Below, piece after piece: positions 16,839-25,576 of a stretch of DNA of 64,000 nt (positions are counted from its first letter, which is position 1; every line of letters starts with the position of its first letter). Location of the stretch: contig CAKSEE010000008.1 in assembly GCA_934446455.1 (NCBI GenBank), positions 1 through 64,000 of the forward strand. The letters are read 5' to 3'. A program made the translations under genes and the position numbers. The notes under the pieces are model-generated. The model made no database searches, was not told the DNA's origin, and saw only the letters and a program-made list of their open reading frames with translations. The DNA comes from an uncultured Oscillospiraceae bacterium. GTDB lineage: Bacteria > Bacillota > Clostridia > Oscillospirales > Ruminococcaceae.

Positions 16839-18094
16839 AATCGACCCCCGACAAGCAGAGCGCGCAGCTGAGCCGCCATGTAAAGCGACCCGCCGATAAA
16901 CAGCAGTCCGCCCTCGCCGGTAAGGGCAATAGCGCGCTCCAGCGCTTCGGCAGGGGAGTGAGCGGACTCGCACGCGCAGTATTGCGCGCCCGTGGCGCAC
17001 AGACTCTCCGCCGCAACGGCATTCGGCGCAAACCCGTCAAGAAACACCGCCCGCTCAAAGCACGGCAGGATAACACCAAGCGCGCTCTCGTAGTCCTTTG
17101 TGTCTATCATGCCGATAAGGGCGGTTTTGGGGCGCGGGTCGGACTTAAGCACCGCGCGCGCCGCCTCCATTGCCTGCGGGTTATGCCCGCCGTCAAGTAT
17201 TATGTCGGGGCAGCCTCTGCGGGAAATGCGCTCGAGCCGCGCGGGCATTTTCGCCCTTGCAAAGCCGCCGAGAGCGCGGGCGAAATCCACCTCGGGCAGG
17301 GCGCGCAGCGCCTCCGCTGCAGTAAGCGCGTTGCTTATCTGGTGCGCGCCGCACATTGCCGTGCGCACGCTCACGCCGCGGTAGGTGAAGCTGCTGCCCC
17401 ACAGCCCGCTTTCAACGTCCTTAAGCTCGCCCATGTCGGGGACTATGAGCCGCGCGCCCGTTTCAGCGCACTTTTGCTCTATTACCGCCATTGCCTGCAG
17501 GCATATCCCCGCCGCCGCTATAACGCTGCCGCCCTTTATTACGCCGCTCTTGCTGCGCGCTATCTCAGCGTGCGTGCCGCCGAGTATCGCGGTGTGGTCA
17601 AGCCCTATCGAGGTGAACACCGCAGCCTCGGGGCAGGGGATAACGTTGGTGCAGTCAAGCGTGCCGCCTATTCCCGCTTCTATTACACAGCGGTCGGCAC
17701 GCCCCGCAAAGTACATAAAGCATACCGCCGTAAGCAGCTCAAACTGCGAAAAGGCGCGGTTCTCGCACTCCTCCACAGCCCCTGCAACCCCCGTCATAAG
17801 CCGCGCAAAGTCCTCCTCGGGGATAAACTCCCCGTCAAGCGTTATGCGCTCCCTTATGTCGATGATATAGGGCGACGTAAAGCGCCCCGTGCGGTATCCG
17901 CACGCGCTCAGCCCCTGCGCTGTATACTCCGCGACAGAGCCCTTGCCGTTCGTCCCCACGATATGCACGCACTTCAAAGCGCGCTCGGGGTTGCCAAGCC
18001 GCACGCAGAGCGCCTTAAAGCGCGACAGGTCCTTGACGGGCGCGCCCTGCTTTGAAAATCCCGCCAGATATTTTAAGCTTTCGTTGTAGTCCAT
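16835..18094 (-). CDS. folC: Folylpolyglutamate synthase/dihydrofolate synthase
   Basis: A 419-residue Mur-ligase-like enzyme that adds glutamate to folates and may also join glutamate to dihydropteroate. The P-loop GTNGKGSVAEYTA is at 47-59, and SPYIIDIRERI (about 75-85) is the folate-loop signature. A conserved DGGHNPQA lies in the C-terminal domain. Other folate genes are not nearby. It begins a three-gene operon with the YgjP-like peptidase and the Nudix hydrolase. Its own promoter is not evident; it lies just after the terminator of the rsmI operon and may depend on read-through. Confidence 0.95.
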   Translation of the reverse strand: MDYNESLKYLAGFSKQGAPVKDLSRFKALCVRLGNPERALKCVHIVGTNGKGSVAEYTAQGLSACGYRTGRFTSPYIIDIRERITLDGEFIPEEDFARLMTGVAGAVEECENRAFSQFELLTAVCFMYFAGRADRCVIEAGIGGTLDCTNVIPCPEAAVFTSIGLDHTAILGGTHAEIARSKSGVIKGGSVIAAAGICLQAMAVIEQKCAETGARLIVPDMGELKDVESGLWGSSFTYRGVSVRTAMCGAHQISNALTAAEALRALPEVDFARALGGFARAKMPARLERISRRGCPDIILDGGHNPQAMEAARAVLKSDPRPKTALIGMIDTKDYESALGVILPCFERAVFLDGFAPNAVAAESLCATGAQYCACESAHSPAEALERAIALTGEGGLLFIGGSLYMAAQLRALLVGGRL

Positions 18095-18126
18095 GTTCTT
18101 TCGCCCCGATTTACAATTAAGATAAA

Positions 18127-18157
18127 ACGGGTCGGCAGGAATGAAGCCCGCCGACCC
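18127..18157 (-). terminator. Terminator of the rsmI operon
   Basis: CGGGTCGGC pairs with GCCGACCCG (18129-18137 with 18149-18157), followed on the - strand by TTTTATCTT. It lies between the 58-residue gene and folC. Confidence 0.82.
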
Positions 18158-18163
18158 GCGCTT

Positions 18164-18340
18164 TCAGTGCCAGCCGCACTCGTCGTAGTCCTTCCATTTT
18201 TCGTTGTAGCGCAGCTCGTCGCCAAGCTTCATGCAGATGTAGGCTACAGCCGCAGCCACGATGATAACCGCGCCGATTATCGGAAGCACCGCCGTTGCAA
18301 ACGGGCCTACTCTCGGCTTTGTGATGTTCTTGTTCTCCAT
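18164..18340 (-). CDS. 58-residue single-pass membrane protein
   Basis: The - strand encodes MENKNITKPR, then a hydrophobic helix (about 13-36, ending in AVAYICMK), then a charged tail ending in DECGWH. AGGAG stands 6 bases before the ATG. It lies 12 bases after rsmI and directly before the operon terminator, and it keeps a clean GC-rich codon pattern. No family is recognised. The topology suggests a short cytoplasmic N-terminus and an outward tail. Confidence 0.7.
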   Translation of the reverse strand: MENKNITKPRVGPFATAVLPIIGAVIIVAAAVAYICMKLGDELRYNEKWKDYDECGWH

Positions 18341-18352
18341 AATGTTCTCCTT

Positions 18353-19201
18353 TCAGTCCTGCTGTGACATAAGATACGAATAGATGTCGCGCTTCGGCAG
18401 CCCCGAGGCCGCCGCAGCCTCCTTGCAGGCGTCCGACAGGCGCATTCCGCCGTCGGCAAGTCCCTGTGCAAGCTGCGCCGCCTGCTCGAGCGATAGCTGC
18501 TCCTGCGCGCTCTCGTGCGCGCCCTCTACCACTATAACGTATTCGCCGCGCGGCTCGGTATCGTCGCACATGGCGCACAGCTGCGAAAGCGTGCCGCGCA
18601 CCACCTGCTCGTGCAGCTTTGTAAGCTCCCTGCAGAGCGCCGCGCTGCGCTCGCCAAGCGCCTGCGCCATGTCCGCAAGCGTTTTTTGCAGCTTGTGCGG
18701 CGCCTCGTAAAACACAAGCGTATGCGGCAGCGCCTTTACCTGCGCCAGCCGCTCGGCGCGCTCCTTTTTGCCAACGGGCAGAAAGCCCTCAAACGTAAAG
18801 CGCGCGGTGTCTATGCCGCTCACCGCTACCGCCGCCACCGCCGCGCTGCACCCCGGTATCACCTCCACGTGGATGCCCTGCTCGTAGCACCTGCCCACAA
18901 GGTAGTATCCGGGGTCGGATATGCACGGCATACCCGCGTCGCTTACAAGCGCTACGTTTTTGCCCTCACCCAGAAGCTCGAGAATGCGCACGCCCTTTTC
19001 CGCCTCAAGCGGCTTGTAGTAGCTCAGCAGCGGCTTTTTTATGCCAAAGTGCGTTAGCAGCTTCATCGTGACGCGCGTGTCCTCCGCCGCTATATAATCG
19101 GCTTTTTCAAGCGTTTCTATGCCGCGCGGGGAAAAATCCGACAGATTTCCTATCGGCGTCCCCACGAGCGACAGTCTGCCAAACCCTGTGTTATCACTCA
19201 T
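18353..19201 (-). CDS. rsmI: 16S rRNA 2'-O-ribose C1402 methyltransferase
   Basis: A 282-residue SAM-dependent enzyme that methylates the ribose of C1402 in the 16S decoding centre. LVGTPIGNLSD near the start, AAEDTR, and SDAGMPCISDPG are the family signatures. The C-terminal SGLPKRDIYSYL matches the small HTH-like tail. The start 19201 gives MSDNTGFGRLSLVGTPIGN and overlaps the preceding methyltransferase by 8 bases. B. subtilis has the same order (yabB, yazA, yabC/rsmI), but no yazA-type GIY-YIG gene is present between them here. Confidence 0.96.
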   Translation of the reverse strand: MSDNTGFGRLSLVGTPIGNLSDFSPRGIETLEKADYIAAEDTRVTMKLLTHFGIKKPLLSYYKPLEAEKGVRILELLGEGKNVALVSDAGMPCISDPGYYLVGRCYEQGIHVEVIPGCSAAVAAVAVSGIDTARFTFEGFLPVGKKERAERLAQVKALPHTLVFYEAPHKLQKTLADMAQALGERSAALCRELTKLHEQVVRGTLSQLCAMCDDTEPRGEYVIVVEGAHESAQEQLSLEQAAQLAQGLADGGMRLSDACKEAAAASGLPKRDIYSYLMSQQD

Positions 19202-19904
19202 ACAGCCTTGAATACTCCTCCGTGTACGACTTGTCGTCATTGCGCAGAATCATGGGCTTTTCTACCACCATGCCCGACTTTGCGCCCTTTTTGCCCGTTA
19301 TAAGGAACAGCCACGGGCGGTCGAGAATGCTGTTATGTACAAAGGTTATGCTCTTAGGCTCTATCTTATTTTCGCGCATGGAGTTTATAACGTCCGACAG
19401 GCGCTCGGGACGGTGGCACATCTTAAGCAGCCCGCCGTATTTAAGCAGCCTGCCCGCCGCCGCGCATACGTCGCCCACGGTGCACATAAGCTCGTGCCGC
19501 GCTATCGCCTGCGGGCGCGAGGTCTTTTCAAAGCCCGAGCCGCCCGTCATGTAGGGCGGGTTTGCCGTTACTATGTCAACGGTTTCATACGCTATAAGCG
19601 ACTGTGGCATTTCGCGCAGGTCCGCAAGAATGGGCTGTACCATGTTTTCAAGCGAGTTTTCCTTTACGGTGCGACTGAGAAGCTCGATTGCCTCCTGCTG
19701 TATATCTACCGCATAAATAAGGTGCGGCTTAACGTTCTTGCAGAAAATAAGCGGGATTATGCCACAGCCGGTGCAGAGGTCGCACACCACGCTGTCGGGG
19801 CGCACGCATGCATAATAAGCGAGAATGAACGCGTCCGTGCCGAAGCGGTGGTCCTCCGAAACATACATCTTGATGTTTCCCAAAGCAAAGGTTTCTGTAT
19901 CCAT
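19194..19904 (-). CDS. TrmN6-like tRNA1(Val) adenine-N6 methyltransferase
   Basis: A 236-residue class I methyltransferase related to E. coli YfiC/TrmN and B. subtilis YabB. SAM motif I is VCDLCTGCGIIPLI (about 39-52), acidic AVDIQQEA follows, and the catalytic NPPY motif (ANPPYMTGG) marks an amino-group N6 methylase. Expected target is A37 of tRNA1(Val), though substrate is inferred. It overlaps rsmI, a conserved Firmicutes neighbour. Confidence 0.9.
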   Translation of the reverse strand: MDTETFALGNIKMYVSEDHRFGTDAFILAYYACVRPDSVVCDLCTGCGIIPLIFCKNVKPHLIYAVDIQQEAIELLSRTVKENSLENMVQPILADLREMPQSLIAYETVDIVTANPPYMTGGSGFEKTSRPQAIARHELMCTVGDVCAAAGRLLKYGGLLKMCHRPERLSDVINSMRENKIEPKSITFVHNSILDRPWLFLITGKKGAKSGMVVEKPMILRNDDKSYTEEYSRLYE

Positions 19905-19935
19905 TTTGTTCCTCCTGTTTTACGGGAAGCCCGTT

Positions 19936-21306
19936 TTATCCTATAAGAATGTGTCCGTCGGGGACGATGATATCCTTTCTCTTTTTGGTGTTGAGCACAA
20001 GCGACATCACAAGCGACACGGGTCCCACGCGCCCCGTGAACATCGTGAGCACCAGCAGAACCCTGCCCGCAGTTCCCGCCACAGCTGTCGTTCCCGCCGA
20101 AAGCCCCGTGGTGGAGAACGCCGATACCGCCTCGAAAAGGCACTGCACCGCGCCGCCGCCCTTAACGTCGTTGGGCGTTGAAAAGTAGAGCGCGCCGAAG
20201 CATATGCCAACCGCAAGCATCGAAAGCACCGTGATAACAAGCGTGCGGTATACCGTAAGCTTGTCTATTTTCCGTCCGAACACCTCTACGTCGTTTTTGG
20301 CGCGCATATAGCTCGCTACGGTCATTATAAGCACCAGCAGGGTGGTGACTTTTATTCCGCCGCCCGTTGAAGCGGGCGCCGCGCCAATGAACATAAGCAG
20401 CACCGTTCCAAGCTGTGAGAACTCCGTCATGCCCTCAACGGATATCGAGTTGTAACCCGCCGTTCTTGCCGTGACAGACGAGAAAAAGGCGTTCAGCAGC
20501 TTCTCGCCGAAGTTCATGCCGCCTAATGTCTGCGGGTTGTTCCACTCAGCCGCAAGGTAAAATACCGTGCCGCCCGCCACAAGCACCGCAGTCATCACAA
20601 GCACCGCGCGCGAGTGCAGGCTGAGCTTCTTCACCGTGCGTATGTTCAGGAAGTTCTCCCACACGATAAAGCCAAGCCCGCCGATGATTATAAGCAGCGA
20701 TATCGTTATAAGCACCACGGGTTCCGACTGAAACGCCGTAAGGCTCGAAAACTGCCCCTCCATACCAAGCAGGTCAAACCCCGCGTTGCAGAACGCCGTA
20801 ACGCTCATGAAAACGCTTATCCACACGCCGTATGCGCCGTATCGCGGCACAAACACAAACGCCATTGCCACAGCGCCGCAAAGCTCAAATATAAGCGAAT
20901 ACTTCATTATGCTCACGAGTATGCGCCGCCCGCCCTCAAAGCTGCTTTCTGTAAGGTCGCCCGCAGCGTTTTTAAGCGTGCGGTAGCCCAGCTTCTTTCC
21001 CGCGGCAATGTTAAAGAACGTAATGAGCGTTACAAACCCAAGTCCGCCCGTCTGTATAAGCAGCGCTATTACGCCCTGCCCGAAAAGCGACCAGTGCGTG
21101 AACGTATCGTAAACGATAAGCCCCGTTACGCACGTTGCAGACGTTGCCGTGAAAAGGCAGTCGAAAAACGGCGTGAACACCCTCTCCTTTGAGGATATGG
21201 GCAGGCACAGCAGCACTGCGCCCACGACTATTATCGCCAGGAATCCTATGACGAGCGTCCTCGCGGGGTCAAGCCGCGCGCCCCTCGCCTTTGAAAGAAC
21301 AGGCAT
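19936..21306 (-). CDS. ktrB: Potassium uptake transporter membrane subunit KtrB/TrkH
   Basis: A 456-residue integral membrane protein of the Trk/Ktr/HKT superfamily. Four pore-loop repeats with the selectivity glycines are visible: TSATCVTGL, AFCNAGF, TARTAGYNS and AFSTTGLSAG. About eight to ten membrane helices surround them. KtrB works with the cytoplasmic nucleotide-binding ring KtrA, which often binds c-di-AMP. No ktrA gene is in this window, so the partner must be encoded elsewhere. It lies 12 bases after a GT-C gene and 31 bases before the methyltransferase. Confidence 0.95.
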   Translation of the reverse strand: MPVLSKARGARLDPARTLVIGFLAIIVVGAVLLCLPISSKERVFTPFFDCLFTATSATCVTGLIVYDTFTHWSLFGQGVIALLIQTGGLGFVTLITFFNIAAGKKLGYRTLKNAAGDLTESSFEGGRRILVSIMKYSLIFELCGAVAMAFVFVPRYGAYGVWISVFMSVTAFCNAGFDLLGMEGQFSSLTAFQSEPVVLITISLLIIIGGLGFIVWENFLNIRTVKKLSLHSRAVLVMTAVLVAGGTVFYLAAEWNNPQTLGGMNFGEKLLNAFFSSVTARTAGYNSISVEGMTEFSQLGTVLLMFIGAAPASTGGGIKVTTLLVLIMTVASYMRAKNDVEVFGRKIDKLTVYRTLVITVLSMLAVGICFGALYFSTPNDVKGGGAVQCLFEAVSAFSTTGLSAGTTAVAGTAGRVLLVLTMFTGRVGPVSLVMSLVLNTKKRKDIIVPDGHILIG

Positions 21307-21318
21307 TGTTTACCTCCG

Positions 21319-23712
21319 TCAGTCCTCGGGGGCTGTTTTTGTTATGCAAAGGCTGCTCACGCTTATCTGCTCGCCGCCGCTGTTTGTGAGCTTAAAGCGC
21401 ACGCCCTCGGTCTTGTCCTTTACGGTGAATCTTATCACAAGCTCGTTGTCAGACGCCTTTACGGTCTGGAACGTCATAAGGTTCTCGCCCTTGTCCGAGG
21501 TGAGGTTCACCTTGCCGAAATTTACTCTGCTGCCCTCTACCGTAACGTAGTATATGCCCGCGCGGTGTACCGTAAAGTAGTTGGTGTATACCGCAGAGCC
21601 GCTCGGAAGCTGAGCCCTTACCGCATCCTCTGCGTCGTTCTGATAGTTCATGTCGGCTGCGGGGTCGTGGCCGGTCTTTATAACGTGCGTTGTGCAGGGC
21701 AGGTCTGCCGCGGTGTAGCGCACAACGCCGCTTTCGGTAACTCTCAGCCCCTTGTCGAGCGCCCGGCGCACCGCGTCCTCGCTTGCCGCGTAAACGCACA
21801 CGTTGTTGTTGGGGCTGCCGATAAGGTAAACGCCGTCCGCCCAGAGATTCAGAATATCCTCGCGCGCGGCGATGGATATCTCGGGCTTCTCTTCAAGCGT
21901 CCTGAACTTGGAAATGCTCGATATTACCTCCACGTCAAGCGACGGGTAGATAAACTGCGCCTTGACATAGCGCTCGCGGGAGAGGTTCACCGCCGTTACG
22001 CTGTCGTATTCGCCGTCAAGCAGGGTGATCGCCTCCTGAACATAGCGCGCGCCCGCTGCGGAGTTCTTGCTCTGCGGCAGCGTGTACGTTACAAAGCCGA
22101 ATACGTTTGAGTACAGCAGCAGCGCCGCAAGCGGCACGGAGAAGTATGCGTAAACGCGCTTGTCGTTCCCCCTGAACGCCTTTACAAGCACCCACACGAA
22201 CAGCATTGTCATTGTTGTTACAATGAACTTGATAAACGTCACCTGCGTGTAAAGGTCCTTTATGTTCTCGTTATAGCGCAGGGGAGAAAGCCCCATTACC
22301 ATCGCGCTTACAAAGCGGTCGCTCTGCAATGCCACAGGCACCACAAACAGCTCCGTCAGCAGATTGATTACGCCCGCCGTTGCAAGCGCCGCAAAACACT
22401 GCACCACGGAGAACCGCCGCTTGTATATCAGTATGAGCGCCGCAAAGAGCGCCAGCGGATAGAACACCTCGGTATAGCGCCCGTAAAGCACCGTGTCCAT
22501 GCGCTCGCCGTACAGCGTTGACGTAGCCTTGAACGCCACGCTCACCGCGAATATAGCGCCCATGGCAAGGAAAACAAACCAGCACAGCACCGCCGTGCTG
22601 TCATCAACATACGGACCGCTCTTAGGCTTTACCGCGCCGTTTTCGTCGTATTCAACGGGCTTGTTCCTGCGCTTGTAGTAGAATATTATGCAGGCTATCA
22701 CAGCCACGATACATATAGCTCCAAAGCCCCATGTGGAGGTGATGAAGTAGAACAGGTGTCCAAGCAGGGTATTGCCGAACTTCTCAAGCGACACGTTGTC
22801 GCTCAGTATCCCGCCATCGCCGCTCGTTGAGAATATTCTCGTGAACATACGCTCTATGGTGTTGGTGGGGGGCTTGCCTTCGTTTACGCGCCACAGCACG
22901 CCCTGTATATACCGCTTCATGAACCTGTCGCCGATAAAGCCCGCGACAAGCGCCGCGTAAAAGCCCGTAAAGCAGAACACGCGCTTTTTCTTCATCGTGA
23001 AATACACGATAGGCACAAGCACCGCGCCCGCCGCAAGCAGCGCAAGCATTCTGCCGTGCGTTGCATAGGCAGCCACAAGCGTGAGCCCGCCCAGCACCGA
23101 AAGCACCTGCTTTTTAACCTTGCTCTCACAGTCCGCCGCGCAGAACATCACCAGCATAAACACCCATGGAAGCAGGTTGCACATGGTTTCGTTCCATGTA
23201 TACTTTGTAAGCAGCATATAGCACGGATACAGCCCGCATATCGCCGAAAACAGTATGGACGCGGGCTTGTTCACGTCAAACTTCCTGCGCAGCAGCCGGT
23301 AGGCTATGGTCGGCGCAAGGCTCATCAGTATGCCGTTTATTATCAGCATAAGCCGATAGCGCATATACGGGTCGTCGGTTATCCAGAACGTGGGGATATA
23401 GAACAGGCTCTGGAAATACCCGTAATAGCCGCCCGTGGATACCGTGGCGCGCCAGTCGTAGCCGTTGAAGTACGCCGCTACCGCAGTAACGCTGTACTCG
23501 TCGGGCGTGAGGTTGAATATCGTGCTGCTGAGCGACATCAGCACGTGGATAAGGAGCGTTACGCAGTATATTATCAGCATAACAAAGCCGTCTGAATGCA
23601 CAAAGCCCCTGCGCGTCCTTACCGCGCCCGCAGCGTTCTGTTCGGGCATTTCCCCTGCGCGGGACTCCTCGGGCAGGGGAGCGCTGTTTGCGCTTATTTC
23701 GCTTTCACTCAT
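21319..23712 (-). CDS. Large GT-C-like membrane glycosyltransferase (paralogue A)
   Basis: A 797-residue polytopic membrane protein. A hydrophilic N-terminus (1-40) is followed by helix 1 and an outer loop with LTPDEYSVTAVAAYF, the acidic position typical of GT-C enzymes that use polyprenyl-phosphate sugars. Ten or more helices follow. The C-terminal 230 residues form a soluble, mostly beta outer domain (VYTNYFTVHRAGIYYVTV region). It is clearly paralogous to the next upstream gene (WNETMCNLLPW against WNEAVCSVIPW). The acceptor (wall polymer, lipid or protein) is unknown. It belongs to the operon with the GT2 gene that could make its lipid-linked donor. Confidence 0.75.
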   Translation of the reverse strand: MSESEISANSAPLPEESRAGEMPEQNAAGAVRTRRGFVHSDGFVMLIIYCVTLLIHVLMSLSSTIFNLTPDEYSVTAVAAYFNGYDWRATVSTGGYYGYFQSLFYIPTFWITDDPYMRYRLMLIINGILMSLAPTIAYRLLRRKFDVNKPASILFSAICGLYPCYMLLTKYTWNETMCNLLPWVFMLVMFCAADCESKVKKQVLSVLGGLTLVAAYATHGRMLALLAAGAVLVPIVYFTMKKKRVFCFTGFYAALVAGFIGDRFMKRYIQGVLWRVNEGKPPTNTIERMFTRIFSTSGDGGILSDNVSLEKFGNTLLGHLFYFITSTWGFGAICIVAVIACIIFYYKRRNKPVEYDENGAVKPKSGPYVDDSTAVLCWFVFLAMGAIFAVSVAFKATSTLYGERMDTVLYGRYTEVFYPLALFAALILIYKRRFSVVQCFAALATAGVINLLTELFVVPVALQSDRFVSAMVMGLSPLRYNENIKDLYTQVTFIKFIVTTMTMLFVWVLVKAFRGNDKRVYAYFSVPLAALLLYSNVFGFVTYTLPQSKNSAAGARYVQEAITLLDGEYDSVTAVNLSRERYVKAQFIYPSLDVEVISSISKFRTLEEKPEISIAAREDILNLWADGVYLIGSPNNNVCVYAASEDAVRRALDKGLRVTESGVVRYTAADLPCTTHVIKTGHDPAADMNYQNDAEDAVRAQLPSGSAVYTNYFTVHRAGIYYVTVEGSRVNFGKVNLTSDKGENLMTFQTVKASDNELVIRFTVKDKTEGVRFKLTNSGGEQISVSSLCITKTAPED

Positions 23713-23728
23713 ATTTTCCTCCGTTGCG

Positions 23729-25576
23729 CTATTCAGCGCTTATCTTGTATTTTATAAAGTCGCGCGCGCCCTCGCCCACGGCGTATACCGCGTAGTCGTC
23801 GGTTTCCCCAAGCTTGTCGCAATGCCGCGAAGGGAAGGGAACGGAGCGCGTTTTTTCTGTGATAAGTATGCAGTTTTCGGGAAGGTCCAGCCTGTCCTTT
23901 ACGATAAGCACCCGCACATCGGGGTTCAGGAACTGAACGAGCGACGCCGTTCTTGACGGCACGAGATACGCCGCCACCACGGGCGACTGCGAATCGTTGT
24001 AGATAAGCTCGGATACCGCCTTTGCGGGCGCTGTAAGCGCTGCGTTCTCCTGCGCGCGCATGGGCAGGTATACCGCGCCCACAAACAGGTTTGTGTATAT
24101 CGCCGCAGAGCATATCATTACCGACAGGGCAAGGTTTATGTGCCGCTTTGTGCACGCGGAAAACACCGCGCACAGCGCGAACATGGAAAAAATGCACGAG
24201 GACATGATAACAAAGCTCATGCCCGTAAGCGGGGCGGTTATGTTCTCGCCCATGCGCCATGGCAGCAGCCCTATTATCGGGCTTTCGCGGTAGGTCTGCG
24301 CCGCCGCCACCGTGCGATAGCCGCACAGCCCGAACAGCAGGCACGCAAGCCCGTACACTCCCGCCCCTGCGAGAATGTGCCGCAGCCGTATCCCGTAAAT
24401 AAACATGAACGCCAGTACGAGAAATATCGCAAGGGGTGCAGCGCTGTCGGTGTAGCGCCCGAATATCGTGAGGTCCTGTATCGCCTGTGCCTTTTCAGAC
24501 TTAAACTTGTACAGCACAGACCCCAGAAGCGTCCCGCCGACGGCAAACAGCGCATATAGCGCAAATATCGTGAGCCGCAGGTCGTAGCGGCGCTTTATCT
24601 TGGTGTAGCTGCGCGTGCCGTCCTCGCCGGTAACAGGGCGCCGCTTATACCATCTGTATACCTGAGAAGCTATTATGCAGGATGTTATTACAACTGCCAT
24701 AGCGCCCGCGCCTGCCGTAGACGTCATAAACGTGTATATATGCCCGAACAGCGTGCCGAAAAAGCTGCCCTGACCCTCGACCTCGCCAAGCCTTGAAAGC
24801 TCGCTTTCAGCCGTGTTGAACTGCGCACCGCCGAGCCATACGCCCTGCTTTATCATCGCCGCGCACAGCCTCTCCGTACCGAACGTTGCAGCGCCCGTGA
24901 TAACAAACGCCGGCATATTCAGCGTTTTCTCGCGGAAAAAGACCTGCGCGCATATTACCGTAAGCAAAACCGCCGCCGTGAGCGTTAAGAGCCTTATATG
25001 CGCCGCATACCCCACGCCGCACAGAAAGCCCGCAAGCGCCGACCAGCTTATGCGCGAAAAGCGGCTCTTTCTGTCCCACGCCATGAATATGCACCACGCC
25101 AGCAGCCACGGAATAACGCTGCACACAGCCTCGTTCCAGATGAACTTTGAGTGCGCCGTGTACGCCACGTAAAACCCGCAGCACACCGCTATCACGCATT
25201 TCTGCCGCACGCGCTCAACGCCAAGCTTTGTTGCAAGGTGGTAGGCTATGGGCGGGATAAAGCTGATTATTACGCCGTTGAGCACCGTCATAGCCTTGTA
25301 AAGCGCATATGGATTCTTGAACAGTGCAAATAACGGCGTGTATACTATCGCCTGTATATACCCGTAGTAATAGCCTATGCCGCTCATCACACCCGACCAG
25401 TCGCGCCCCGAATAGAACGCCGCAATGCTTGCCACGCCTATTTCGTCGGGCTGTATCGCGGGCAGCTCCTCGTTTACGGAAAGCAGCGCGTGTATCACCA
25501 CGGACACGGCGTAGAGGATAAACATTACGCCCCTGTCGCCGTAGGCGGAGTAAAAACGTGCAAGGTATTTTTTCAT
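23729..25576 (-). CDS. GT-C-like membrane glycosyltransferase (paralogue B)
   Basis: A 615-residue polytopic membrane protein with the same layout as its downstream neighbour: first helix, then IQPDEIGVASIAAFYSG with the acidic pair, GYYYGYIQA, and WNEAVCSVIPW. It lacks most of the other paralogue's C-terminal outer domain, ending about 100 residues after the last helix. The start 25576 overlaps the GT2 stop (ATGA); the longer frame has no ribosome site. The gap to the downstream paralogue is 16 bases. Tandem duplication followed by divergence is the simplest explanation. Confidence 0.76.
   Translation of the reverse strand: MKKYLARFYSAYGDRGVMFILYAVSVVIHALLSVNEELPAIQPDEIGVASIAAFYSGRDWSGVMSGIGYYYGYIQAIVYTPLFALFKNPYALYKAMTVLNGVIISFIPPIAYHLATKLGVERVRQKCVIAVCCGFYVAYTAHSKFIWNEAVCSVIPWLLAWCIFMAWDRKSRFSRISWSALAGFLCGVGYAAHIRLLTLTAAVLLTVICAQVFFREKTLNMPAFVITGAATFGTERLCAAMIKQGVWLGGAQFNTAESELSRLGEVEGQGSFFGTLFGHIYTFMTSTAGAGAMAVVITSCIIASQVYRWYKRRPVTGEDGTRSYTKIKRRYDLRLTIFALYALFAVGGTLLGSVLYKFKSEKAQAIQDLTIFGRYTDSAAPLAIFLVLAFMFIYGIRLRHILAGAGVYGLACLLFGLCGYRTVAAAQTYRESPIIGLLPWRMGENITAPLTGMSFVIMSSCIFSMFALCAVFSACTKRHINLALSVMICSAAIYTNLFVGAVYLPMRAQENAALTAPAKAVSELIYNDSQSPVVAAYLVPSRTASLVQFLNPDVRVLIVKDRLDLPENCILITEKTRSVPFPSRHCDKLGETDDYAVYAVGEGARDFIKYKISAE

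Noticed and set aside
16839..17000. Extended N-terminus of the YgjP-like peptidase inside folC
   Set aside because: The extension is Arg-rich and non-homologous, while the inner ATG overlaps the folC stop in the usual ATGA manner.
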